NCBI RefSeq assembly: GCF_001029435.1
Contig: NZ_LDOV01000012.1
Span: 1-45,341, forward strand
DNA from: Photobacterium aphoticum
Lineage (GTDB): Bacteria > Pseudomonadota > Gammaproteobacteria > Enterobacterales > Vibrionaceae
Direction: 5' to 3'
Length of the DNA: 45,341 nt
Shown: positions 8,780 through 17,628 of the stretch, in pieces
How the letters are laid out: each line of letters opens with the position of its first letter
Position numbering within the stretch: the stretch's first letter is position 1
The notes under the pieces: model-generated
Seen by the model: only the letters and a program-made list of their open reading frames with translations
Database searches by the model: none
What the model was told of the DNA's origin: nothing
Made by a program: the position numbers and the translations under genes

Positions 8780-8793
8780 TTAAATATATTCAA
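8780..8793. promoter_or_regulatory. Possible LTTR operator between the LysR gene and the TDT transporter
   Basis: TTAAATATATTCAA is a near-palindrome with a T-N11-A-type spacing and one mismatched pair. It sits 79 bp upstream of the LysR start and 87 bp upstream of the transporter start. It is the only obvious symmetric AT-rich site in the 178-bp gap. Confidence 0.35.
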
Positions 8794-8879
8794 TTATCCT
8801 AAAACTCGCAATCTGCGTATACTGATCCCGAGATGAACAGCGACGGTGTGCACGGGCAGCCGGGGTTGGAGAGAAAAGA

Positions 8880-9866
8880 ATGATCCGAACAGCAAAGAAA
8901 AAAGTATTAGGTGCACCAACGCCAATGGCGGGGTTGGCACTAGGCATTGCCAGCTTAGGCTGGTGTTGGGAAAATGCCGCGGATCTTCATGGAATGGGGC
9001 AGGTTACCGGAGCCGTCATCGCCAGCGCGTTGCTGATGGTGCTTTTGGTGAAGTTTTTATGTCATCCACAGGCGTTGTGGAATGATTTGAGCCATCCGGT
9101 GGTGGGCAGTGTCGTCCCAACCTTTGCGATGGCGACCATGGTGGTGTCAAAAGCGCTGGGGATGTATTTCCCGGTTGCCGGTCAGGCATTGTGGTTGTTT
9201 GCCGTGGTGCTGCATTTGGTGTTCTTGGGGCTGTTTGCCTACCACCGTGCCCGTGAGTTTGAACTGCACCACATGGTGCCAAGCTGGTTCGTTCCACCGA
9301 TTGGTATCATTGTGGCGGATGTGGCCTTCCCGGGCGGCGAATTGCGTCCATTGGCAGAAGCGTTGCAATGGTTCGGTATGGGTGTGTATGCCGTGATGCT
9401 GCCACTGATGATTTATCGCTTGATGTTCAGCCATGAAATTCCGGATGCAGCGAAACCTACCATTGCGATCATGGCAGCCCCTGCCAGCCTGTCTTTGGCC
9501 GGTTACCTGACCATTACTACCACACCGTCTCCGGTTGTGATTGCGCTGTTGGCCGGTATTGCGGTACTGATGACCTTTGTGATTTATCTGGCGTTCTTCC
9601 GCCTGTTACGTTTGAGCTTCAGCCCGGGTTATGCGGCGTTTACCTTCCCGATGGTGATTGGCGCGACGGCACTGTTTAAAGTGGCAGCGTGGATGGGCAC
9701 CCAAGGTTATGCGGCAGAATACATCGGCCAAGTGTCCACACTGGCACACCTTGAGTTGTACGTGGCGACAGCAGTGGTGAGTTACGTGGCTGTACGTTAC
9801 CTGGCTTTCTACCGTCCCGTTTCTCGTGCGTGCCGTGCGGTGTTATCACCTTCTGCACATGCATAA
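8880..9866 (+). CDS. TDT (TehA/SLAC1-type) family transporter
   Basis: 328 residues with about ten hydrophobic segments, the architecture of the tellurite-resistance/dicarboxylate transporter (TDT) family. The start PTPMAGLALGIASLGWCWENAA is the conserved N-terminal TM1 motif of TehA-like proteins. A central segment has MVPSWFVPPIGIIVAD. Family members are anion channels or exporters; substrates include sulfite (yeast Ssu1) and malate or chloride. The substrate here is unknown; the YeiE-like neighbour makes sulfite an attractive guess. The ATG follows GGAGAGAAAAGA. An intrinsic terminator follows at 9904. Confidence 0.85.
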   Translation: MIRTAKKKVLGAPTPMAGLALGIASLGWCWENAADLHGMGQVTGAVIASALLMVLLVKFLCHPQALWNDLSHPVVGSVVPTFAMATMVVSKALGMYFPVAGQALWLFAVVLHLVFLGLFAYHRAREFELHHMVPSWFVPPIGIIVADVAFPGGELRPLAEALQWFGMGVYAVMLPLMIYRLMFSHEIPDAAKPTIAIMAAPASLSLAGYLTITTTPSPVVIALLAGIAVLMTFVIYLAFFRLLRLSFSPGYAAFTFPMVIGATALFKVAAWMGTQGYAAEYIGQVSTLAHLELYVATAVVSYVAVRYLAFYRPVSRACRAVLSPSAHA

Positions 9867-9903
9867 AGACGAAGATACGCATCGGATATCCAGACTCCTT
9901 CCT

Positions 9904-9933
9904 AAACGGGCCTTCTCAGAGGGCCCGTTTTTT
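9904..9933 (+). terminator. Intrinsic terminator after the TDT transporter
   Basis: AAACGGGCC-ttctcagag-GGCCCGTTT followed by further T residues. Confidence 0.9.
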
Positions 9934-9943
9934 ATGCGCCATT

Positions 9944-9995
9944 TTTAGGTGTTAGGTTTAGGTGCCAGATTTAGGTGCCATTTTTAGGTGCTAGG
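9944..9995. repeat. 13-bp tandem repeat, four copies
   Basis: TTTAGGTG recurs at 9944, 9957, 9970 and 9983, an exact 13-bp period. The remaining five bases vary (TTAGG, CCAGA, CCATT, CTAGG). It lies between the TDT terminator and recC. The rest of the 9867-10159 gap must contain the recC promoter; no clear -10/-35 pair stood out. Confidence 0.85.
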
Positions 9996-10159
9996 TCAAA
10001 TGGGCTTTTTTCATGCCGTTTTTGTCTATGCTTTCTCCGTTTTACCCATGAAAACCGCATAACCGCACAGCGGTAAATTTGCGAGCGAGATAGCATTTGC
10101 AGGTGGTCGGGAGATAGGCGAGAATCATAAGACTTTCCCCCTGTTGCTGAGGCACTTGC

Positions 10160-13100
10160 GTGTTTACTGTCTACCATTCCAACCAATTGGATCTGCTCAA
10201 ATCCCTGCTGGTCGAGCTGATCCGTCTTGAGCCCTTGGATAATCCGTTTGAGCAAGAGCAGATCCTGGTGCAAAGCCCGGGTATGTCACAGTGGCTGAAA
10301 ATGGAGCTGGCGAAATCCTTTGGGGTAGCAGCCAACATTGCCTTTCCTCTGCCGGCAACGTTCATCTGGACCATGTTCACCGAAGTATTGAGTGACGTGC
10401 CGGAGCGCAGTGCATTCAACAAAGAATCCATGACCTGGAAGCTGATGCAGGTATTGCCCGCCCAGCTTGATCACGCCATGTTTGAGCCGCTCAAGCGTTA
10501 TCTGGAAGATGATCAGGACGATCTCAAGCTGTACCAGCTGGCCGAGAAAATTGCCGATATCTTTGACCAGTATTTGGTGTACCGCCCAGAGTGGATCCAG
10601 CAATGGGAAGCGGGCGAAACCGTGGCAGAATTGGGGGATGAACACCCATGGCAGCCGGTGTTGTGGCAGGCGTTGTACGATCATACCCTGGCTTTGGGGC
10701 AGTCGCCGTATCACCGTGCCAACCTGTATGAGCACTTCATTGAAACCCTCCATAACTATGCCGAAACCGGCACGTTACCGGCGAATCTGCCAAAGCGTTT
10801 GTTTGTGTTTGGGATTTCCTCGCTGCCTCCGCGCTATATGGATGCACTGGCGGCGATGGGACAGCACATTGATGTCCATTTGATGTTCACCAACCCGTGT
10901 CGTTATTACTGGGGGGACATCCGCGATCGCAAGCATTTGGCGCGCCTGGCGGCCAAGCAGCGGATCCGTCTGCGCACGCTGGATGCTGATACGTTGCATA
11001 GCGGTACGTGGGAAGAGGGCACCGAAGACTACATCGCGCAGCTCAAAGACAGCGATGAAAGCCATTACGATGCCGACATGCACAACCACGTGGTCGGCAA
11101 CAGCCTGCTGGCCTCGATGGGCAAACTGGGGCGCGATAACCTATACCTGTTGTCTGACATGCAGGTCAATGAAGTGGATGCCGGCTTCGTGGATATCGAG
11201 CCCGATTCTCTGCTGCACGCCATTCAGGCTGATATTCTGAACCTGACCGATCGCCAGAACGATGAGATCCTGGATAACAGCCAGCACAAATTCCCGATCG
11301 CCTTGGATGATCGCTCGCTAACCGTGCATGCCTGCCACAGCCCGATGCGGGAAGTGGAAGTGCTGCACGATAAACTGCTGGCGATGTTTGAGGCCGATAC
11401 CAGTTTAAAACCGCGCGATGTGATCGTGATGGTGGCGGACATTAACGCCTACAGTCCGGCCATTCAGGCGGTGTTCGGCAACGCGCCGGGTCAGCGTTAT
11501 ATTCCGTTCTCGATTTCTGACCGAACGGCCGAGCAGGAAAACCCGATCCTGTTGGCCTTCTTGCGCTTGCTGGCGTTGCCGGAGAGCCGTTGTCATGCCT
11601 CTGAGCTGTTAGAGCTGCTGGAAGTGCCGGCCGTGATGCGCAAGTTCGGGTTTGACAGCGACAGCTTTGAAAAAATTAAACGTTGGATTGAAGAAGCGGG
11701 CGTGCGCTGGGGGCTTGATGCCCGTACCGCGAGCCAGTTTGATCTGCCGGAGCAGCAACAAAATACCTGGCTGTTCGGGATCCAGCGGATGTTGCTCGGT
11801 TATGCCATGCCGCACGATGCTGGCTTGTTTGACGGTATTTCTGCCTACGAGCAGGTACAGGGGCTGGATGCCGAGTTAGCGGGTCAACTGGCCGGCTTTA
11901 TCGACCGTTTGGTGGCGTACCGTGAAGTGCTGGCTCAGCCACACACGGTCACGGAGTGGACTGCCCATCTGAGTGCGTTGCTGGACGATTTCTTGCTGGT
12001 GGAGCTGGAAGGAGAGCTGGTGCTTAAATCCATCCGTGATCTGCTTCATCGCCTGCAAGAGCAATTGAGTGATGCCGGTTTTGCCGCCGACATTACGCCA
12101 GCAGTGCTCAATCAGTACATGAAAGACAAGCTCTCTGGTGAGCGCGTCAGCCAGCGTTTTCTTGCCGGTCAGGTCAACTTCTGTACCCTGATGCCAATGC
12201 GTTCGATCCCGTTTCGCGTCGTGTGTTTGCTCGGCATGAATGACGGGGCCTACCCGCGTAATATTGCCCCGGAAGGGTTCGATCTCATGAATGGTCGCAC
12301 CCGTGCGGGGGATCGTTCCCGCCGTGATGATGACCGTTACCTGTTCTTGGAAGCGATTCAGTCGGCGCAGGAAATTTTGTACATCAGTTATGTCGGCCGC
12401 TCGATTCAGGATAATGCTGAGCGCGTGCCGTCGGTGCTGGTGAGCGAGCTGGTGGAGTATTGTCAGCAGGGTTACTGTCTGGACGGCGATGCCGCGCTGC
12501 CGGTGGATCAGTCCGGGGAAAACATCAAAGTCCATTTGATCCAGCACCACCCGCTGGTGCCGTTCAGCCCGAGCGCGTTTGTCGGCGCGGAAGCCAGCTT
12601 TGCCGCCGAATGGTTGCCGGCAGCCTCACGCAGTGGTCAAGCCCCGCAAGCTTTCCAAATCGATGCCTTACCGGCTGACAGCCAAGATGATGGCCCGGTG
12701 CGCGTATTGGAATTGGCCGAATTGCAGCGTTTCTGGCGTTTGCCGGTGCGCTATTTCTTCAACCGCCGTCTGAAAGTCTTCTTTGAGCCGCCACAAGGGG
12801 TGATGGAAGATGACGAGCCGTTTGTGCTGAGTGGCTTAGAAAGCTACCAGTTGCGCGACACCCTGCTCGGCCTGTTATTGGAGGCGCGCCGCACCCAACA
12901 AGACGAGCACAAGATTTATCAGGCCTTTGCTGATGAGCAAAAAGCGGCGGGGCATTTGCCGATTGCCGCGTTTGGCGAGTTGGATTTGGCGGTTACGCGC
13001 GCCGAAGTGCTGGCGTTGGTCGACAGCATCACGCCGTATACCCAGCAGCCACAGGACGATCACGAAGTGGATCTGACCTTCACCGTTGGGGGGCACACCG

Positions 13101-13630
13101 TGCAGCTGCAAGGCTGGTTGAAGCAGCGTTATCAAGGCGGCTTGGTGCGCCATCGCAGCGGCAAAGTACGCCCGCAAGATCACCTGACGGCCTGGCTGGA
13201 TCACCTGTGTTTGGCTGCGGCCGGCAAAGGGCAGGAAACCCATTTTATTGGTACCGATAAACACCTGAAGTTGAAGGTGGTGGAAGCGGCTCAGGCGCGT
13301 GCTTACCTGCAAGAGATGGTGGAACTGTTCTTTGAAGGCTTGAATAAACCGCTGGCCTTTTTCCCGAAAACCGCCAATGCCGGGATCACGGCGTGTATTG
13401 GCCGTGACGGCAGCTGGAAAGATGACGAGGACACGCGCGAAAAAGCCTTAAATAAAATGGCAGAGTGCTTCAATGACAGCTATCTGTTCCCGGGTGAAGG
13501 TAACGACACCTACATTGCGCGCGTATGGCCACAGTGGAACGATGAACTGGCGCAAGCCGCATCACAATTGGCCGGACGGGTATTACAAGCCGCGATATTA
13601 GGCAGTGAAGTGGTGGAGGATGACGCGTGA
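10160..13630 (+). CDS. recC: Exodeoxyribonuclease V gamma subunit RecC
   Basis: 1156 residues starting with GTG (GAGG 7 nt upstream). RecC is the scaffold and Chi-recognition subunit of RecBCD, which processes double-strand ends for RecA loading. The N-terminus VYHSNQLDLLKSLL...QEQILVQSPGMSQWLKMELAKSFGVAANIAFPLPATFIW matches E. coli RecC closely, as do the SAFNKESMTWKLM and FDQYLVYRPEWIQQWE stretches. The C-terminal half (~residue 850 on) is the inactive nuclease-like fold. Full length, with no sign of damage. In E. coli ptrA separates recC from recB; here only a 380-bp gap does. Confidence 0.97.
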   Translation: MFTVYHSNQLDLLKSLLVELIRLEPLDNPFEQEQILVQSPGMSQWLKMELAKSFGVAANIAFPLPATFIWTMFTEVLSDVPERSAFNKESMTWKLMQVLPAQLDHAMFEPLKRYLEDDQDDLKLYQLAEKIADIFDQYLVYRPEWIQQWEAGETVAELGDEHPWQPVLWQALYDHTLALGQSPYHRANLYEHFIETLHNYAETGTLPANLPKRLFVFGISSLPPRYMDALAAMGQHIDVHLMFTNPCRYYWGDIRDRKHLARLAAKQRIRLRTLDADTLHSGTWEEGTEDYIAQLKDSDESHYDADMHNHVVGNSLLASMGKLGRDNLYLLSDMQVNEVDAGFVDIEPDSLLHAIQADILNLTDRQNDEILDNSQHKFPIALDDRSLTVHACHSPMREVEVLHDKLLAMFEADTSLKPRDVIVMVADINAYSPAIQAVFGNAPGQRYIPFSISDRTAEQENPILLAFLRLLALPESRCHASELLELLEVPAVMRKFGFDSDSFEKIKRWIEEAGVRWGLDARTASQFDLPEQQQNTWLFGIQRMLLGYAMPHDAGLFDGISAYEQVQGLDAELAGQLAGFIDRLVAYREVLAQPHTVTEWTAHLSALLDDFLLVELEGELVLKSIRDLLHRLQEQLSDAGFAADITPAVLNQYMKDKLSGERVSQRFLAGQVNFCTLMPMRSIPFRVVCLLGMNDGAYPRNIAPEGFDLMNGRTRAGDRSRRDDDRYLFLEAIQSAQEILYISYVGRSIQDNAERVPSVLVSELVEYCQQGYCLDGDAALPVDQSGENIKVHLIQHHPLVPFSPSAFVGAEASFAAEWLPAASRSGQAPQAFQIDALPADSQDDGPVRVLELAELQRFWRLPVRYFFNRRLKVFFEPPQGVMEDDEPFVLSGLESYQLRDTLLGLLLEARRTQQDEHKIYQAFADEQKAAGHLPIAAFGELDLAVTRAEVLALVDSITPYTQQPQDDHEVDLTFTVGGHTVQLQGWLKQRYQGGLVRHRSGKVRPQDHLTAWLDHLCLAAAGKGQETHFIGTDKHLKLKVVEAAQARAYLQEMVELFFEGLNKPLAFFPKTANAGITACIGRDGSWKDDEDTREKALNKMAECFNDSYLFPGEGNDTYIARVWPQWNDELAQAASQLAGRVLQAAILGSEVVEDDA

Positions 13631-14010
13631 TGCTGAATGTGTATCTACGGGATGGAGAGAAGAGATAGTGAAGCAAGAAGTAGTGTGGCCGTCAGCAAAT
13701 CATTGTTATTTGTAGGGTGTTTGCTGTACGACCACCGGTGCAGAGGTAGACCAAGTTTCTGGCGGCGATACTAACCAATGCCAGATAGGCAAACCGTGAG
13801 AAAGTTCTCACAATAGGGGGACTATGATGTGTTTGCTCGGGTTTAAACTCAAACTAAGTGTTTGATCACACAGGTGGTGTGATCCTCATCACTGCTGATA
13901 AACGACAATAACGCGCCTTTGCGCTGCGAAGGCCACACAAGATGATCATTATGATCTTTCGGGATGCCGCATGAAAGGCCCCGAGGGATCCTTCATTGGA
14001 AAGACACGCC
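13631..14010 (+). other. recC-recB gap with a possible leader peptide and hairpin
   Basis: 380 bp with no ordinary gene. It holds a 16-bp palindrome GTGAGAAAGTTCTCAC (13796-13811). Next is a 13-codon ORF at 13824-13865 (MMCLLGFKLKLSV) behind a very strong ribosome binding site (AGGGGGACT then ATG). Then comes a perfect hairpin with 8-bp arms, GATCACAC (13864-13871) and GTGTGATC (13877-13884), that overlaps the mini-ORF stop codon. A 12-codon ORF also overlaps the recC stop (13630-13668). There is no trace of ptrA. The recB promoter is presumably here, but I could not assign it. Confidence 0.5.
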
Positions 14011-17000
14011 ATGGATAACGTGAACGTTGCCAATACACTACAGCCGATGACTTTTCCGTTGCACGGGGCGCGCTTGATTGAAGCCTCGGCCGGTACCGGT
14101 AAAACCTTTACCATCGCCAGTTTGTACCTGCGCTTGTTGCTGGGGCACGGCAGCGATGCGAGCCGCCATGCGCAAGAGCTGACGGTGGAGCAGATCCTGG
14201 TGGTGACCTTTACCGAAGCGGCAACAGCCGAATTGCGCGACCGTATTCGTGCCCGTATTCATGATGCCCGTTTGGCGTTCAGTCGCGGCGTCAGTAAAGA
14301 TCCGGTGATCGCCCCGTTGCTGGCGGAAATTCCCGATCACAAAGCGGCAGCGGCGATTTTGCTCAATGCCGAGCGCCAGATGGACGAAGCGGCCATTTAT
14401 ACCATTCACGGTTTTTGTCAGCGTATGCTGACGCAAAATGCGTTTGAATCCGGCAGCCGTTTTAACAACGAATTCATTACCGATGAAGCCCCGCTCAAGC
14501 AGTTAGTGGTGGCGGACTACTGGCGTCGTAATTTCTATCACTTACCTCATGGTCTGGCGAGTGAAGTACGCCAATTGTGGGCATCACCAGCCGCATTGTT
14601 GAAAGACATTGGCAACAGCCTGACCGGCGCGCCAGTCCGATTATCGGTGCCGCCATTAAGTGCGTCGCTTGAGCAATTACATGCCGACAACATGACCCGC
14701 ATTGATGCGATGAAAGCGCTGTGGCGTGAGCATGCCGGGGATCTGGAAGCGGTGATTGCGGGCTCGGGCGTGAACAAGCGCAGTTACACCAAAAAAAGTT
14801 TGCCCGCTTGGCTGGCAGAGGTGAGCCAATGGGCCGCGCTGCCAACCGAGGATTACACACTGCCGGACAAGTTGGAGCGTTTTCATCAGCAAGTCTTGAT
14901 TGAGAAAACCCCGAAAGGGGAGCCGCCGGTGCATGCGGTGTTTGAGGCTATCGCTGATCTATTGGATAACCCCGCTAACTTGCGTGATCCGTTGATCGCC
15001 CATGCTATCGAAGCGTGTCGTGTGCTGTTGGCACAAGCCAAAGCGCGTAAAGGCTGGTTGTCGTTTGATGACTTGCTGACCCAGTTGTCGGCAGCCATCG
15101 ATCACGATCAGGACGGGTTGCTGACCAGCCGTATTCGCAGCCAGTACCCAGTGGCGATGATCGATGAATTCCAGGATACCGACCCGCTGCAATACAGCAT
15201 TTTTAGCCAGATCTACCAAGAGCAGCCCGAATGCGGTTTGTTTATGATCGGGGATCCCAAGCAGGCGATCTATGCGTTCCGTGGTGCCGATATCTTCACT
15301 TATATTCAGGCCCGTCGTCAGGTGACCGATCACTATACGCTGGACACCAACTGGCGTTCTACGGCCGACATGGTGGCCTCGGTCAATACCATTTTTCAAA
15401 CGCCGGACAGTCCGTTTATTTACGATCAGGACATTACCTTCCTGCCGGTGAACCACAGCCCGAAAGCAGCCGATCGCAGCTGGCATCTGGAACAGCAACG
15501 CCAACCCGCGCTGACGTTTTGGTTGCAAGGGGCCGAAGCGGGGAAACCTCTACCCAAAGGCAGTTATCAGGACGCCATGGCGACCGCGACCGCGGCGCAA
15601 ATTCAGCACATTTTGACCGCCTCTCAGCAAGGTGCAGCGTACTTTGCCGATGGGGATGAGCACCATGCCATTGAAGCGGGCAACATTGCCGTGCTGGTAC
15701 GTACCGGCAGCGAAGGCAAGTTGATCAAACACGCCTTGGCCGAGCAGGGTATCGCCAGTGTGTATCTGTCAAACCGTGACAGTGTGTTTTCCAGTGCGGA
15801 AGCGGCCGATGTGCAACGTTTGTTGCAGGCGGTACTGACACCGGAAGATGAACGCGCCTTGCGTGCGGCACTGGCCTCCAGCCTGTTTGCCTTAACAGCC
15901 GTCGAGTTAGATACCCTCAATAACAGTGAGATTGAGTGGGAAGCGGCGATCAACAGCTTTAAGGGTTTCCGCAAGTTGTGGCAGACCCGTGGCGTGATGC
16001 CGATGCTGCGCAGTGTGATGGCACAGCACCAAATCGCAGAGCGTTTGTTGGCCGATGAGGGGGGCGAGCGCCGTTTGACGGACTTGTTGCACCTTGGTGA
16101 GTTGCTGCAAGCGGCCAGCCAGACCCTCGACAGTGACTATGGTCTGCTGCGTTGGCTGGCTGAAAACATGGCCGAGCCTAACGGTAACGTCGATGAACAA
16201 ATTCTGCGTCTGGAGTCTGAACGTAACCTGGTGCAGATCGTCACGATCCACAAATCCAAAGGCTTGGAGTATGACTTGGTGTTCATGCCGTTTGTGTGCA
16301 GCTACCGGGAAGTGGACAGCAAAGGGGAAGTGAAATACCACGACGAAGCCAACCATGAAACCGTCCTGGACATTGCCAAGCAAGCCGAAGCGATTGAGAA
16401 AGCCGACAAAGAACGTCTGGCCGAAGATTTGCGTCTGATTTACGTGGCCCTGACCCGCGCGGTGTACGGCTGTTATGTCGGTATGGCACCGGTGCGTAAT
16501 GGCCGCAGCACCAAAGAGCCTACCGGTTTGCACCGTTCCGCGATGGGGCATCTGGTGCAAAACGGCGAAGCCGGTGGTGTGGATGCGCTGGAGTTGGCGT
16601 TGGCCAAACTGGCGGAAAGCGCGACCAGCATGGCAGTCGCTGAGCCGCCGGCACGGCCGGAGGAAAAGTGGCAGCCGATAGACGAAGGCGAGTTGCCCTT
16701 AGCGCCGCAGCCGTTTACCGCCTCGCTGGAACGTAACTGGTGGATGACCAGTTATTCGAGTCTGGTTAAGCAAGGCCATCAGGCGCACCATGACAGCAGT
16801 TTGGATTTACCGGGCTTTGATATTGATTCCGCCGTGGCAGCGACAGCGGACACCGTGGCGGGAGAGTTAGAGACCCTCTCTGATGATCTTACGCCTGTGC
16901 GGTCAATTTACACCTTCCCACGCGGGGCCAGACCGGGCACCTTCTTGCACACCGTGTTTGAAGAGATTGAATTTACTGCTCCGGTTGATAGCCCGGAGAC

Positions 17001-17628
17001 AGTCGCTACGCTCACCACCTTGCTCGAGCGGGAACAATACGAGCTGGAATGGTTGCCGGTGTTGCAGCAGCTGATCCACGATGTGTTGCAGTGTCCGCTG
17101 GACGGTGAGGCGCTGCGCTTGGCAGAGAAGACCCCGACACAGCGTTTGACGGAAATGGAGTTTTTATTGCCGATCGAACTGCTGCAATCGTCGCTGCTGA
17201 ACAAAGTGATCGCCAAGCACGATGACGTCTCTGCCCGCGCCGGTGAGCTCGGCTTTGCCACCGTCAGCGGGATGCTCAAAGGTTTCATTGACCTGGTGTT
17301 TGAGCATCAGGGCAAATACTACGTACTGGACTGGAAGTCGAACCATCTGGGGGATGAGGCCAGTGCCTACCACGGTGATGCATTGGTCGAGGCGATGCGC
17401 GATCACCGCTACGATTTGCAGTACCAGATCTATGCCTTGGCCTTGCAGCGCTTCCTGCGCAGCCGGATCCCGGATTATGACTACGAACGCCATTTTGGCG
17501 GGGTGTATTACTTGTTTTTACGTGGCATCGAAACGGGCAGCCGCAACGGTATTTTCTCTGCTCGTCCAAGCGCCGCGTTATTGGCTGATTTAGAACGTTT
17601 GATTGATGGAGAGCCGCTGGATGCTTAA
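14011..17628 (+). CDS. recB: Exodeoxyribonuclease V beta subunit RecB
   Basis: 1205 residues from the ATG at 14011 (GGAAAG upstream; an in-frame TTG lies 15 nt earlier). RecB is the 3'-5' SF1A helicase and the only nuclease of RecBCD. Walker A is EASAGTGKT (residues 24-32). Walker B is DEFQDTD (Asp385 on). IVTIHKSKGLEYDLVF and LIYVALTRA are helicase motifs V and VI. The C-terminal nuclease residues are Asp1094 (FIDLVF), Asp1107 and Lys1109 (VLDWKSN), with the same 13- and 15-residue spacing as E. coli Asp1067/Asp1080/Lys1082. It appears intact. Its last 8 nt overlap recD, so translation is probably coupled. Confidence 0.97.
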   Translation: MDNVNVANTLQPMTFPLHGARLIEASAGTGKTFTIASLYLRLLLGHGSDASRHAQELTVEQILVVTFTEAATAELRDRIRARIHDARLAFSRGVSKDPVIAPLLAEIPDHKAAAAILLNAERQMDEAAIYTIHGFCQRMLTQNAFESGSRFNNEFITDEAPLKQLVVADYWRRNFYHLPHGLASEVRQLWASPAALLKDIGNSLTGAPVRLSVPPLSASLEQLHADNMTRIDAMKALWREHAGDLEAVIAGSGVNKRSYTKKSLPAWLAEVSQWAALPTEDYTLPDKLERFHQQVLIEKTPKGEPPVHAVFEAIADLLDNPANLRDPLIAHAIEACRVLLAQAKARKGWLSFDDLLTQLSAAIDHDQDGLLTSRIRSQYPVAMIDEFQDTDPLQYSIFSQIYQEQPECGLFMIGDPKQAIYAFRGADIFTYIQARRQVTDHYTLDTNWRSTADMVASVNTIFQTPDSPFIYDQDITFLPVNHSPKAADRSWHLEQQRQPALTFWLQGAEAGKPLPKGSYQDAMATATAAQIQHILTASQQGAAYFADGDEHHAIEAGNIAVLVRTGSEGKLIKHALAEQGIASVYLSNRDSVFSSAEAADVQRLLQAVLTPEDERALRAALASSLFALTAVELDTLNNSEIEWEAAINSFKGFRKLWQTRGVMPMLRSVMAQHQIAERLLADEGGERRLTDLLHLGELLQAASQTLDSDYGLLRWLAENMAEPNGNVDEQILRLESERNLVQIVTIHKSKGLEYDLVFMPFVCSYREVDSKGEVKYHDEANHETVLDIAKQAEAIEKADKERLAEDLRLIYVALTRAVYGCYVGMAPVRNGRSTKEPTGLHRSAMGHLVQNGEAGGVDALELALAKLAESATSMAVAEPPARPEEKWQPIDEGELPLAPQPFTASLERNWWMTSYSSLVKQGHQAHHDSSLDLPGFDIDSAVAATADTVAGELETLSDDLTPVRSIYTFPRGARPGTFLHTVFEEIEFTAPVDSPETVATLTTLLEREQYELEWLPVLQQLIHDVLQCPLDGEALRLAEKTPTQRLTEMEFLLPIELLQSSLLNKVIAKHDDVSARAGELGFATVSGMLKGFIDLVFEHQGKYYVLDWKSNHLGDEASAYHGDALVEAMRDHRYDLQYQIYALALQRFLRSRIPDYDYERHFGGVYYLFLRGIETGSRNGIFSARPSAALLADLERLIDGEPLDA

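Noticed and set aside
13866..14114. Minus-strand 82-codon frame over the start of recB
   Set aside because: It is antisense to the RecB Walker A region and has no coding character of its own.
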